64,000 nucleotides of DNA from Beaufortia kweichowensis (Eukaryota; Chordata; Actinopteri; Cypriniformes; Gastromyzontidae), in NCBI GenBank assembly GCA_019155185.1, contig CM032802.1:8780501-8844500 (forward strand), given 5' to 3'. The translations under genes and the position numbers were made by a program. Under the pieces are notes generated by a model. It searched no databases. It had not been told where the DNA came from and was given only the letters and a program-made list of their open reading frames with translations. Shown here in pieces: positions 28,201 to 37,395 of this stretch. Positions within the stretch are counted from its first letter, which is position 1. The number at the start of each line of letters is the position of its first letter.

Positions 28201-31200
28201 AGAGAAGTGATCCGAGGGGGGAGAACAAGGGAAGGGGGATAGAGGTATGTAAGGCGAATGAGAAAATCTAAAGCAAACGAGAGAGAGAGAGAGAGAGGTA
28301 AGTCAGCTAATAAGAAAGAACAGGAGAGGCAACAGCACAATAAGAAAAACAAAGGACGGAGGTTTGAAAACAAAGAAAGAGCTAAGTGAAGCTGTGATGA
28401 TGTAACCATTACAGGAAATAGAGAAAGAATGGACAGCCCGATGATCTCACCTTGCTTCTAACCCTCTGGTCTCCTACTCTCAAGCGCACGTAGATGTCTC
28501 CCTGACCACAGTCGGACATTTCTTGGCCTTCGACCAGGATGACAGAATAAACTCCGCTCCAGACCTGACTCTTCTGTCCACCCATGAGCCGCCCAACCTG
28601 AGCCTGGCTGATCGGCTGACCCTGGAACAGACAACATGTAGACATGCATAAGAATTTCCCATAGCTGGTGGACAGTGGAAAACATAAAAAAGTTAAATAA
28701 TTTGAAATATTAGATATAAGATATATTCAATTTATGTTCTATATAAAAATATACTAAACTTAATATTTTATAAATGCTTTAATATGGCATTCTTAAAATT
28801 TAAATGCCATTTTTGCAATTGTTTTATTGTTTAATTTTCAATCTATAATTTCCACAATTTATGCAAAAAGTGCTATAAAACATCAGCAAAGAAAGGCTGT
28901 TTGAAATGTCATCACATGTTTGAAATGTTCATCACATAATGTTTTTAAATTAAATAAATTTTAATAATGTTGTAATACAAGTATATCCAATGTTATATAT
29001 AGCCAGTAAACAAAATACATAAACTACTGAGAATGTGAAAAGTGTATTTTACGGGAGGTTTCTATATTATTATATAAGGTGAATTGTGCTCATATTTGAA
29101 GAAGTACAGATTCAGAGTAGAATACAACCCCTTCAAGAAAACAAATCTAAAGTCTATTTCTTTGCTCAGAACAACATATTTTACAAAATGGAAAGATTCC
29201 AAAACACGCTAGTCAAAATGTGCAGGTGATTTTGGCACCTCTGAAAAAAAACAGGTCCATCAGCAAGACTGCAGATGGATAAGTACACAGTACAGAGATG
29301 ACTTGTGGGCTGATAGCCCTGCACTTTCAAACACACACACACAGCATCAGGAAGAGGCTGGTCTGTTCTGCCAGTAATCACAGAGCAGAAAGCTGTTTTC
29401 CCACCTGGCTGCTTATAGAGAGTGTGACAGGGCCTTTGCTCCATTAGAATCACACAGCAGACAAACCAGCATTAACATTTAACGTAATGGCCGCATCTCC
29501 ATAAACAAGCCTCTTTAAAGTGAGAGAGAGAGGGCGAGAGAGGGGAAGATAAAGGGGGTAGTTACATAGGGAGCTGAGAGAGAAATATAATATTCATCCG
29601 AGCCAAGTCTTCCCAAGTGTTTATTTTGGACAAATTTGTGATCGGCATGGCCAATAAAACAATTCCGCTTAAGAGTAAGTGGCCCCTAAAGAGAGGCTAT
29701 TCCTGGTGCTAAAAGAGCTGGGGGATTGCCTCCATATGGTGGAGCAGCATGGGGACACGAGGACAAGCCCAAAGCCGTATCCATTTGGCTGGAACTTCAG
29801 TGCTGTCCGTCCACAGCTGTGATATTACATCCCAACATCTGGGTTATAGCTCACCATGCCTGGGAATGAGCCATCACAGATATCCTCAGCATCTTACACT
29901 GGCATAGTGCCTCAAAGTGAACACACACACACACTCTCCAGACTCCATCAGAAGGAAGAACCACATGCTATGTGCCAACATTGCTGCCTGTTTCCATCGA
30001 CGAGGCCGTGATGGAGAAAGTGCGAGGAGAGGTAAGAATTGAGAGATGTTCTGCCTCTTCTGATAGGTGTCAAATAGAACTAGGTCTCAGCTGTTTTGGC
30101 AGAGGACATGCTGGAGTGTAAACATCAACACTAACGCTTCAGAAACACATACTGATCCATATCTGATCGCATAGTCTAGCGGGAATCTATTTGGACGAAT
30201 CTCACTAAAACCGCCAAGAAACATCCCATGTGGCTTGTAATTCACTCCGAAATTCAACCAATAAGAAGTAAAAAGTCAAAATTTATATTGTGCATAAATG
30301 TGTTTAAAATACAATACAACAATACAATTTCTATTTGTATTGTGAGTTTATTTCCATTAAAATTGGGCACGTTTAATTATTCTGCTGCCAACAAAACAAA
30401 AGATGTGAAAAAGATCTTTAAAAAAATACTACATTTTTATTTGACTGTAGAGTAAGTAATAAATATAATTTATAAATATACAATAAATAAATTTAATTAT
30501 AAATCAGCAATGTGTCTGGACAGAACCATTTTTATTATCGTATTATTTTAGGCAAAAATGTGCATAACTGCCATGAACATGTACTGTAACATAGCTAAGC
30601 TTTTTAATGGTAAGTTTTAATGGCTTTATTTTCTTAATGAAAAATATTTCTTATTTTTGTCTTTTTATGATTGGGTGAAAAAAGTAATACAATAACCTGA
30701 GAAGATTTCCCATTTACAAAAATGAAACTAGTCATCTATATCTTTTTATCTACAGAAATCTAACTCAACGTATTAACATTAAACTGGTTAAAAATTAATA
30801 AACAGCATTACCTCATTTTTTTACAGCTATACAGTAACTGACATGAAAATCACTGTTAGAATAAATACAGTACACTAAGTTCACTGTGCTGGCACGCCAC
30901 TCTTCCATGCGAGGAAGCTTTTGTTCAGAGGACACATAAATTGCTACCTTTCACAGCCTTGAAAAAGAAAAGTTATTTCCTACCGCTGTGAAGTAAATAA
31001 ACTGTCAATTATGAACTGACCTACAGTACACAAAATGCATGGGAGACACAGTGCTCTGTTTGGATCACTGTGATACATATGCTTTAGGAATCTGGATTGG
31101 TACACCACATCAAGCCACAAACTGATGTTTGTTACTTTGCTGAAGTTTTAGAATTCTTAAATGAACTTAAGAAACTTACATAAATGTACATAGTATCAGT

Positions 31201-34200
31201 GAAGCATCTTTGTTTAAAAATGATGAAGATCTACTGCCCTCCAGTGGACATATAGGATACATGACAGAACTAACTGTGATTTGTTTTATAAATATTAATC
31301 CAAAGATATTAATGCTTTGTGCATTTGAACCAAAAATAAATGCATGCATTCTGTGCACTTTGCATTTTTTTAATAGAATACTGTATTTATACATTAAATA
31401 TATAAAAATAGTTTTTACTAACATACCTTATTGAAACTTCCCTTTCTCCTCAGAAGCCACTTCTGAAAAAAATGAGAAAAAGAAATGATGTTAGAAAACC
31501 TTACATTTGTGTATTAATACATTGTGTTTTTGACTATTCCCACTTAATTGGATCGATATCCAGAAGTCCTACATTTCGTTTAGCAGGTTCCTCTCGGACG
31601 GACAGACAGACATCTAAAATGATCACTCCCATATCATCCTCCACACTGTTGGGATCCTCCAAACTTAGTACCAATGGAGATGTTCTGCAGAGAACAAGTT
31701 CACAAACGTTTAATATTAAAAACCTTTTTAGAATAATCTAGTAATTGGAGATCTCTAACAAGTTTTTCTTACTTGTCCATCTCCAGTTTCGATAAAGGAA
31801 AGCTGCTGGAGCCCATGAAATCATTGGATCGCAGATCACGATCATATACCTGCATCAGTCAGAAATGTGAGATAAGGATATGAGTATTGCTGTTATGTTT
31901 TAGAAATGTAGAAACTGGATCTATAAAAAGGTTAAAGCATGTATTTCATTTTTCCAATTTTTGTTTTCATTGTCACGTTACACTATTTTATGTACAATCA
32001 TTTAGAAAAACAAAAGAGAGAGAATCAATGAGGGTAATATAATCAATCCATCCAGTGCAGATTAAATTTATATGTCAGTCGTTGCCAAAAAAACATTTTA
32101 AGATTTCCTCCATTATACATGAATTTTTTAATTACATTAATAAATCCTTCCATATCAGGCAGTACAGCTGTATATTATTATTCTGCTGTGAGAGAGACAA
32201 CATCATTCTAAAAAATATTTCTGATCTCTTAACACTGTATATGGAGGTTTAATTCCCAAATAGGGCACCTTTAATATAGACAACATCAAGAATAAATAAT
32301 ACAAATCCTAACGTTAATAAGCAAATATTTATTTGTATTATTAAATGATCTATACAGGTCCCAAACCTTGACATGTACAGTCTGATCTAGATCTCTGAAG
32401 GGAAAGGAAAACGATTCGTTCCAGATGGGATTCAGGTTCTTGTTGACAACTTTGCTTTTGTAGATGTTTTTGCCATCCAATTTGAATTTGACAAATGGGT
32501 CACTGGTACCTGTTAAAAAAACAAACCAGCACATTACCAACACATTAGTCATTTAGTCTTTTCGTGAAAAACAATCTTAACCTTAATCTTTGAAAGATCT
32601 CCAACACTTATTATTTAGAGAACAGTTCTTAGCGTGGAGAGGGTGGACTTTGTGTCTCTTTTAGCATGATGTGAGCTGGCCAATTGTGAAAGAGTAAAAA
32701 TTATAGCCAGCGTGAATCTGTTAATGTAATGCTGGTGCATTAAAACCCCAGAAACCGAGCAAGCAGTGTTAATCCCCAAAGCCTGTTAAGAAAGTCTGTC
32801 ATGTGTCTGTCTGTAAGACAGGGGAGGGAGAAGGGTCCGGCTTTGTCTACGCCGTGCTATGCAGATTGGCTGGTAGGATGGAAAGAAAAATATGAGTGAA
32901 AAGAATCCATCGTTTCATTTGTATGGTTGGATAAAGAAGCGCTTTAGAGAATCTGCAGGGTGCCTGGAATCACATGACAAAAGCCCTGTGGGGAGAGACT
33001 GTCAGATCTGTCAGATCTCCTCTCCAAATGAACATCTCCAGGAGGCGGCTCCTCCCTGCCAGCCTCTGACAAGGAAACCTCCAGGCAGCTTGACAGGAGG
33101 AAAGGGGCTCCGGCAGCCAGGGAAAGAGATCCGCCGTGACTAGAAACGGTGACGGCGGAAATTAACAGAAGGAAAATGGAGGACGGCGAAAGGGGGAGGG
33201 AGAGTTACGGGCCACTTTCGGACGTCAGCGTCAGTCAGAGAGCGAGCCGGGTGGTAATTGTTAGGCAAATACGGGTGGCTGTTGTGTGTCAGACAAAATG
33301 AAAAATCAACTAAAGAAACAATGCAACTGACAAATGAAGCCTTATTGAGAAGTATTTTCTAAAAAAATAAAAGCAAACTATTTAAATATAAAAAATACTC
33401 TGCAGCTGTGTTAAATTTCTTCTAGTTAAGGTGCCTAAAGCAGCGCTGTATCATATTATAAAAATAAACTGCAGAGATGAGTTTGGGTTTCATTCTACTG
33501 GAAGACCACCGGAGGTCGCAATTTCCCCAAAAATATAATTGAAATGTTTTGAGAGCCCATCCTTTTGAATTATGATTTAGACATAAATTATATAGACATA
33601 AATAAATGTTAAGGTAATACAATTCATAATGAAGTTAAATAATTTCCTATTCATTTAACTAGTATGAACTACTACTAAGGTAAACTAACTGAATAAATAA
33701 GCAATATTTAACCTTAAAAATGGGAAACACAAAAATAGCAAATTTTTGAGTTTTTTTAGAGGTCTTTAATATGTTAAAGGATTCACAAGTAAAAAGCCTG
33801 CATTCTCTTCAATTTTCAGTCTGCTTTTTCAACCAATAACTGACTTCAGCCTACAGTGAGTACGAGTATTTCATCAGATTCATTTGGCAGAGAGGGATAT
33901 CAGTGGAATATATTCTAATTATGAAAAATAATGAGGAAGAGATGGTAATGAATAGCCTGTGGGCATACACCTGTGACTTTGAACATGACAATGAGCCGCC
34001 CAATCAGCTCGCTCAGGCCTGCCAGAAACACTGGCATCACGTCTGAAGAACTGTTCGGGCTATCAAATGAAAATTTAGTAATATCATTTGCCTGTAAGAT
34101 TTCAATAAACCTTGCTTTAGGGAAAAATACAAAACACTAATTTATTCTGCAACATGACACTAGGGATTCTGTACAACATCAAGGAAACAACACTATGGTT

Positions 34201-37200
34201 ATTTGCATTGGCTTTGTATGAGGAAAAAAGCCAGGCCAGCTTATTTGTTTTACACGCTTGCATGATAAAACTAAAGTTGCTTTTGTACATCTATCTGGAT
34301 ATAACATTTAAATAGAATACAGTAACCTAAAAAATCCAAACAATACTTCCAGAAATAGCACACAGTTTTCCTGAATGTAGCATGAATGTGGAAACAAGTA
34401 TGGCCATAGAAAGAAGGACAGTCTGGTCTGTCAGCATTCTGCAGATTCAGTAAGACCAGATAAGCTGGAGGAACTTGAAAACATGCCAGTCTTGCATGCT
34501 GAAGGAGTGTAGTACATTTATAAATGCCACAAACAAAAGTGTCAGAGGTCGGCAGTGAGATTCAGCTCTAATTCCCCTTTCATTTTATGCCATAATGCAT
34601 GACATGATCTTATTCAAACTAAAAACTGAATAAACACAAGTCATTAGCACCATCCGGTTAAATCTGACTGTCAGATCTACACTAAGAATGTAGCTATGCA
34701 GGATCGCGGGCGTACTTTTATATGCCCACAACACTACAGACAAAATAAAGTCAGTACTTCATCTGTCATTTAATACTAGAATATGAAGTGGGTCTTGTAT
34801 CACCCTGAAGGGGTTTATTTTACAACAACAACCAACTGGATGTACATGATCCCACTTATTATATGGCCACATGAGGAGGTAATCATACCCAAAATATTGA
34901 TTTGAAATATTTTGGCACCATTGTTCGGGAAAACAGACCTCAGAATGATGCAAGACCAATCAGAATCAAGAACTTCAGAGAAGAAAAAATCTGATCATAT
35001 CGATCTCTCAAGAGCTTAAATAAGTGAAATCACAATAGCAAAACAGCCCACGGACATCAAGAACTGGACAGCACCAAGCCGTGATATGATTCATACCTGC
35101 TGCCTAAAGAAATTAACAGCTCTGCATGGTCATTTAACACTACAGATGATCACAGCCTCTCACCAAGACAGAATGTTAGACAGTGCTGAAAAACAACTAA
35201 AAAATGAAGAAATCTACCTGTATGTAACTATGAAAAACTGTCTTTAATGTGGGACACTTTATTAATATAGTTAATATGGTAGCACTACTTGCATTGTTTC
35301 ACCGTGGAATTAGTCATTTCTTCTTATATAATTCTCATTAGTATTTCTTGTCACGCTGGATAAAAATGCACACAAAATAAAAAATGTAAAAAGCATGTAA
35401 ATTACTGTCAGGCATCAAGTTAATCATTTACAAGTATATTTACTGGCTTAAACAGGAATTTAAGAAGGTACCAAATATTTCAGCTAACCGTACACAGACG
35501 TTGAAACTAGTCACACCAGATTTAAGAAAGCATATAAATGTTAAAGAGATCAAAAAAGAAATGCTTTGCATCAACACAAGGTCAAGAAAATTTAAATGAT
35601 ATTAAAAAACATTGAATTAGATGTATATGTAAAGCCTAAAAAATGTAAAGCATGAGTACAGACACCACCCCACTTAATAATACTTAATGATCTCCATTAG
35701 TCATTGTTTCAGAAGCCAATACCTGTGCGATCTCTGACAACCAGGTTCCTGCCCTCCTTCAGGTTGATAGTAAGAAGATACTGGACCTTCTGCTGTGACA
35801 GGAGAATCTGACTGTCACTTAAACCTGCTGAGCTCTGTAAAGCACATTGAACAGAGTTCAGTATGTACTCAAAATCTGTACAGTATGTACAATGTATGTG
35901 CATTAAACAGGATTAGAGAGGATGCGAGTAAAAACAAGCCTGCTGAAAATACCAGCACCATCATTTTTAGACTGCAAGCTATGTGTCCCACAAAACTTTT
36001 TATTATAATACCTACTTTTTGTTCATCCTGCTCTGATAGGAAGACATCATAGTCACTGGATTCATTTGGAATGTCCTGAGTAAAAAAAGATTTAATGATT
36101 TATTCAGCCTTATGTCTTTTCAAACCTGAATACATTTTTAAGAACGTTGGTAATCGAACAAAATTGGGCTCCTTTGACCATTGTAGGAATTTTATACACA
36201 CAGAACATGTTTCACAAAGGAAAAAAAGTCTTAAAGGTTTGGAATGACTTGGGTGGTTGAATGATGAGAGAAAAAAAATATTTGTAGGTGAACTAACAGA
36301 ATATTTTTGTGATATTTTTAGGAGAATTCTGAGTTAATATTCCATAAAACAGATTTAATTCTGGACATAACATGTGTTGCCCACAAACTGTATTACACAG
36401 TAGGGTCTGGGGCTAATATTAAAAATGCTATAAAAATGTTTAGCATTTTTCTTATTAACAAAAACGTCCCTGTAACATGTTATGCAAATAAATCAGCCAC
36501 TGACAATTACCACATTAACAAATACATAACAAAAAATCTACACCATTAATTTTTGTTTTAATTGACCTCTTTAAGATGAAAATATTACAGTTACAATATA
36601 TTCTGAGTCCGCCTAACATGAAACTGTATTGATACTCTATTAACTCTATGAAGTATTGCCACCATATTAAAATAATACTACTTGAGTATTAGATCTTATT
36701 TCGACTAAAGAATCAACTTGTAACTTTGCGAAGCTTACCATGTCCTCAGCAGAACCTATGATGAACATATCTGACGGAGACTTCGGCTCTTGCTCAGCAG
36801 GCCAGTTTAAGTAGACTTGTTCCTCAGTGGAGAACGACTCGGTGGTGGTCAATGCTGACATATCACTCCCCAAAGGTGTTAGCCTTTCTGCATTAGCTCT
36901 AGTAAGGGCTGAAAACACTTTGTCTGATGAGTCTCTTAGTCTCAGAGCAGGTGATGCCCTGTCCGTATCTGAATCGCTTATGTACCATGTCGTTGTTCTT
37001 GGCCTCTCAGACTTCATCTCCGCTGAAACTGGGAAGTCCACAGGAATTGATCTTTCTGATGGTGCTGGGCTGCACGAGTACGGCATATGATCAGAAAAAC
37101 CAATACTGGAGGTTTCACTCGTTGTTTCTTCGAGATCGCCTGGAACCATGAGGTTTCCAAAGAACATAGGGTCTTGATCAGGTGGCCTGGAATCATCCAA

Positions 37201-37368
37201 AGCCAGCATCTCATTCGGTCGAATCCTGAGGTCTGGTACAGACATGCTCCTCCTGTATTTCAGAGGTGTTTTTTTGTTCTTGCCTAGACCTTTTTTTCCA
37301 ATCTTCATATTAAATTTGGGCTTGGCTTTGTCAAGTAGGTTGGGCCAGATTCTCTTTTTCTGCTCCAT
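4666..37368 (-). CDS. mctp2: mctp2, complete coding region in 22 exons (gene-level entry)
   Basis: Coding exons in transcript order: 37368-36739, 36075-36016, 35834-35723, 32509-32367, 31849-31773, 31684-31573, 31462-31427, 28621-28451, 27789-27659, 27295-27109, 26960-26867, 26781-26679, 26599-26497, 26282-26181, 25933-25859, 25611-25492, 14347-14228, 13258-13217, 9283-9174, 8657-8548, 7113-7016, 4734-4666. They total 2805 nt with every phase compatible, giving 934 residues and a TGA stop. Predicted layout: basic, Ser-rich N-terminus (1-230), C2A (about 248-378), C2B (about 411-553), C2C (about 566-687), linker, first membrane segment (about 750-775), acidic loop (793-806), second membrane segment (about 847-872), basic C-terminus. 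The order C2-C2-C2-TM-TM is the MCTP family architecture, and the sequence resembles human MCTP2 (about 878 aa, from memory) more than MCTP1. MCTPs are ER-associated Ca2+-binding C2 proteins linked to ER shape, lipid droplets and synaptic release. I cannot say whether this is the a or b teleost copy. Confidence 0.95.
4735..7015 (-). other. mctp2 intron 21
   Basis: No further exon is seen. Two blocks of balanced composition with homeodomain-type core motifs stand out: 4780-4920 and 6640-6905. The rest is AT-rich. The ORF at 6020-6394 has no recognisable features. Confidence 0.6.
7016..7113 (-). CDS. mctp2: mctp2 exon 21 (residues 880-912)
   Basis: Encodes NKFTKKLRNPYATDNNEMLD, then FLRRVPSDVQK. 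The LRNP and FLxRVPSD motifs are diagnostic of the MCTP C-terminus. Acceptor TTTTCACAG, donor AAG|GTAAGG. Confidence 0.96.
7447..7694. mobile_element. TTAA-bounded MITE, copy B (248 bp)
   Basis: Begins TTAACCTGTTAACCGTCAC and ends with the near-complement of TTAACCTGACAACTGTCACT. The ends match copy A while the interiors are AT-rich and only loosely alike. It lies in mctp2 intron 20. Confidence 0.6.
8548..8657 (-). CDS. mctp2: mctp2 exon 20 (residues 843-879, second membrane segment)
   Basis: Encodes NTFNWSVPFLSFLACLVLFL, then YFIPLRYIVLLWG, the second arm of the hairpin with the family YxIPLRYI signature. Acceptor GTTAACAG, donor GTAAGT. Confidence 0.95.
9174..9283 (-). CDS. mctp2: mctp2 exon 19 (residues 807-842)
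   Basis: Encodes ESEKRGLMEKIHMVQEIVLT, then NTLDEVACIGERVKN, the helical region before the second membrane arm and well matched to the MCTP family. It ends with two bases of codon 843 at GTAAGA. Confidence 0.94.
12090..12121. repeat. Inverted repeat / hairpin
   Basis: ATGTTACATGT at 12090-12100 and ACATGTAACAT at 12111-12121 are perfect complements with a 10-nt loop. In AT-rich DNA of mctp2 intron 18. Confidence 0.8.
12613..12737. mobile_element. Possible third, decayed relic of the TTAA MITE family
   Basis: CCTGTTAACCCGTTCTTCACCG at the left and GTGACCGTTGTCAG at the right resemble the two ends of the copies at 3925 and 7447, in inverted orientation. The flanking TTAA is missing, so this may be coincidence. 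Confidence 0.25.
13217..13258 (-). CDS. mctp2: mctp2 exon 18 (residues 793-806), 42-nt acidic micro-exon
   Basis: Encodes ENMSVVEDEDEDEK, the acidic loop between the membrane segments; human MCTP2 has a comparable Asp/Glu run here. Phase 0/0, acceptor TTCACAG, donor GTATTT. Confidence 0.9.
14228..14347 (-). CDS. mctp2: mctp2 exon 17 (residues 753-792, first membrane segment)
   Basis: Encodes IFVVTVWLWELFMLPLFLLL, a strongly hydrophobic segment, followed by NYFHITPGMASYSQDL. It is the first arm of the membrane hairpin thought to insert in the ER. 40 codons, phase 0/0, acceptor CTCTTTTAG, donor TTG|GTGAGT. Confidence 0.95.
16136..16153. repeat. (CA)n microsatellite
   Basis: About nine CA units in mctp2 intron 16. 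Confidence 0.9.
18270..18728. mobile_element. Non-autonomous DNA transposon with TIRs (about 459 bp)
   Basis: The left end TACACAGCAGGGTCCAAAAG and the complement of the right end, TATACAGTAGAGTCCAGAAG, are imperfect inverted repeats beginning at TA. The interior is AT-rich with no ORF. TA-ended TIRs with this GGTCCAAAAGT wording resemble Tc1/mariner-type elements common in teleost introns (family recalled, not searched). In mctp2 intron 16. Confidence 0.6.
19198..19282. repeat. (TA)n microsatellite, about 85 bp
   Basis: Two uninterrupted TA runs are separated by one CACA interruption at about 19239-19243. The longest simple repeat in the window, in mctp2 intron 16. Likely unstable in length and prone to assembly error. 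Confidence 0.95.
20390..20875. promoter_or_regulatory. Intronic CpG island, possible alternative promoter
   Basis: By manual count about 46 CpG dinucleotides occur in roughly 485 bp, in an otherwise AT-rich, CpG-poor intron. An NRF1-like GCGCATGCG lies at about 20693-20701. On the minus strand an ATG at 20698 opens five codons that reach a consensus donor (GCC|GTGAGT) at 20684/20683, in the phase required by exon 17. Function is inferred. Confidence 0.5.
22406..22415. promoter_or_regulatory. NRF1-type palindrome
   Basis: GCGCATGCGC, a perfect 10-bp palindrome that fits the core consensus of NRF1. It stands alone in AT-rich intronic DNA without a surrounding CpG island. Confidence 0.35.
25492..25611 (-). 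CDS. mctp2: mctp2 exon 16 (residues 713-752, pre-membrane helix)
   Basis: Encodes LLARNIYRVRKISAAILY, then SCFHWENTQRSITAFL, the amphipathic stretch leading into the first membrane segment. Two acceptor AGs are close together; the one at 25612 keeps frame and matches the family. The following intron is 11.1 kb, the largest in the gene. Confidence 0.92.
25859..25933 (-). CDS. mctp2: mctp2 exon 15 (residues 688-712, linker)
   Basis: Encodes IRAGIKTFNPKETKFAED, the conserved MCTP linker (RAxIRTFxPKE type) between C2C and the membrane region. 25 codons, phase 0/0, donor GTGAGT. Confidence 0.92.
26181..26282 (-). CDS. mctp2: mctp2 exon 14 (residues 654-687, end of C2C)
   Basis: Encodes NNNLSRAVKGSITLELHVIY, matching the MCTP motif in which C2C ends with a KG-I-LE-(D/H)-IYN strand. 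34 codons, phase 0/0. Confidence 0.93.
26497..26599 (-). CDS. mctp2: mctp2 exon 13 (residues 619-653, C2C loop 3)
   Basis: Encodes FPIKDIHDVLVLTV then HNDDGDKAPDFLG. Position 634 is Asn where the canonical C2 motif has the first loop-3 aspartate; D636 and D642 are kept. It ends VAIPLLS in phase 0 at GTAAGT. Confidence 0.94.
26679..26781 (-). CDS. mctp2: mctp2 exon 12 (residues 585-618, C2C core)
   Basis: Encodes GKSDPFCMLELGN and SKTLNPEWRTALTF, the C2 SDP and NPEW motifs. D588 is the second loop-1 ligand. Acceptor ATCAG and donor GTAAGT; phases 1 in and 2 out fit the neighbouring exons. Confidence 0.94.
26867..26960 (-). CDS. mctp2: mctp2 exon 11 (residues 554-584, start of C2C)
   Basis: Encodes VGYLQVKLIKATDLPSTDLS, the first strands and loop 1 of C2C; D582 is the first loop-1 ligand. 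It ends with one base of codon 585 at a GTACTC donor, weaker than its neighbours. Confidence 0.92.
27109..27295 (-). CDS. mctp2: mctp2 exon 10 (residues 491-553, end of C2B and linker)
   Basis: Encodes RVLDPGKGRLVFLVTLTPC and SGASISDL, typical of the C2B/C2C junction in MCTPs. Acceptor CTATTTTTAG, donor TAC|GTCAGT, ending in phase 0. Confidence 0.93.
27659..27789 (-). CDS. mctp2: mctp2 exon 9 (residues 448-490, C2B, degenerate loop 3)
   Basis: Encodes KANPQWRESFDF, the C2 NPxW motif, followed by VEVCCKRGRKSEECWG (475-490), where a calcium-binding C2 would have a D-x-D series. No aspartates remain there, so C2B probably does not bind Ca2+ in the usual way. The exon ends with two bases of codon 491. 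Confidence 0.93.
28279..28298. repeat. (GA)n microsatellite
   Basis: Ten GA units in mctp2 intron 8, within a purine-rich stretch running from about 28200 to 28400. Confidence 0.9.
28451..28621 (-). CDS. mctp2: mctp2 exon 8 (residues 391-447, start of C2B)
   Basis: Encodes the linker and first strands of C2B (VWSGVYSVILVEGQEM, then GDIYVRLRVGDQR). Only D432 keeps the expected position of the SDP-type aspartate. Phase 0 at both ends (57 codons), donor AAG|GTGAGA. Confidence 0.93.
28622..31426 (-). other. mctp2 intron 7
   Basis: No exon recognised. Contains the tandem duplication at 28898-28936 and a balanced-composition block at about 29480-30060 that looks unlike the surrounding AT-rich DNA and could be a regulatory element. 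Confidence 0.6.
28898..28936. repeat. Two-unit tandem duplication, 19/20 bp
   Basis: TGTTTGAAATGTCATCACA is followed directly by the same unit with one extra T. In mctp2 intron 7. Confidence 0.85.
31427..31462 (-). CDS. mctp2: mctp2 exon 7 (residues 379-390), 36-nt micro-exon
   Basis: Encodes a basic linker, KWLLRRKGSFNK, between C2A and C2B. Acceptor TTTTTTTCAG and donor GTATGT. It is symmetric (phase 0/0), so inclusion may vary between isoforms. Confidence 0.88.
31573..31684 (-). CDS. mctp2: mctp2 exon 6 (residues 341-378, end of C2A)
   Basis: Encodes LEDPNSVEDDMGVIILDV, the MCTP-typical end of C2A, then the linker REEPAKRN. Acceptor TTCTCTGCAG and donor GTAGGA; it ends in phase 0. Confidence 0.93.
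31773..31849 (-). CDS. mctp2: mctp2 exon 5 (residues 316-340, C2A loop 3)
   Basis: Encodes VYDRDLRSNDFMG with D318, D320 and D325, the loop-3 calcium ligands. With D265 and D271 the C2A acidic set looks complete, so this domain should bind Ca2+. It ends with two bases of codon 341. Confidence 0.94.
32367..32509 (-). CDS. mctp2: mctp2 exon 4 (residues 268-315, C2A core)
   Basis: Continues C2A with GTSDPFVKFKL and KVVNKNLNPIWNE, the hallmark C2 SDP(Y/F)V and NPxWNE motifs. D271 is the second loop-1 ligand. Acceptor TTTTTTTAACAG and donor AAG|GTTTGG frame it, ending in phase 0. Confidence 0.95.
32510..35722 (-). other. mctp2 intron 3
   Basis: No canonical exon. A short open segment at 33974-34043 on the minus strand could be an alternative first exon (see findings). 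GC-richer block at 32800-33260 with no recognised content. Confidence 0.6.
35723..35834 (-). CDS. mctp2: mctp2 exon 3 (residues 231-267, start of C2A)
   Basis: Encodes the first beta strands of C2A (YLLTINLKEGRNLVVRDRT). D265 is the expected loop-1 calcium ligand. The exon ends with one base of codon 268, matching the two bases that open exon 4. Confidence 0.93.
36016..36075 (-). CDS. mctp2: mctp2 exon 2 (residues 211-230)
   Basis: A 60-nt exon with a TTTACTCAG acceptor and GTAGGT donor. It encodes an acidic stretch beginning DIPNESSDYD. Both ends are phase 0, so skipping it would keep the frame; it is a possible cassette exon. Confidence 0.85.
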
Positions 37369-37395
37369 GATGACTCCAGAAGAGACTCACTTCAG
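36739..37395 (-). CDS. mctp2: mctp2 exon 1 (start codon, residues 1-210)
   Basis: The exon begins after a TTTTCAG acceptor. A 27-nt untranslated part (37369-37395) precedes the ATG at 37368, which has A at -3 and G at +4, a strong Kozak context. It encodes a lysine-rich N-terminus (KAKPKF, KKGLGKNKK), then RRSMSVPDLR at residues 39-48, then a long low-complexity acidic/serine region with no domain. The motif R40-S41-M42-S43-V44-P45 fits the RSxSxP 14-3-3 class. It ends in phase 0 at a GTAAGC donor. This N-terminal region probably accounts for most of the extra length relative to human MCTP2. Confidence 0.93.

Noticed and set aside
36739..37368. 87- and 74-codon + strand ORFs over mctp2 exon 1
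   Set aside because: Antisense shadows of the first coding exon.
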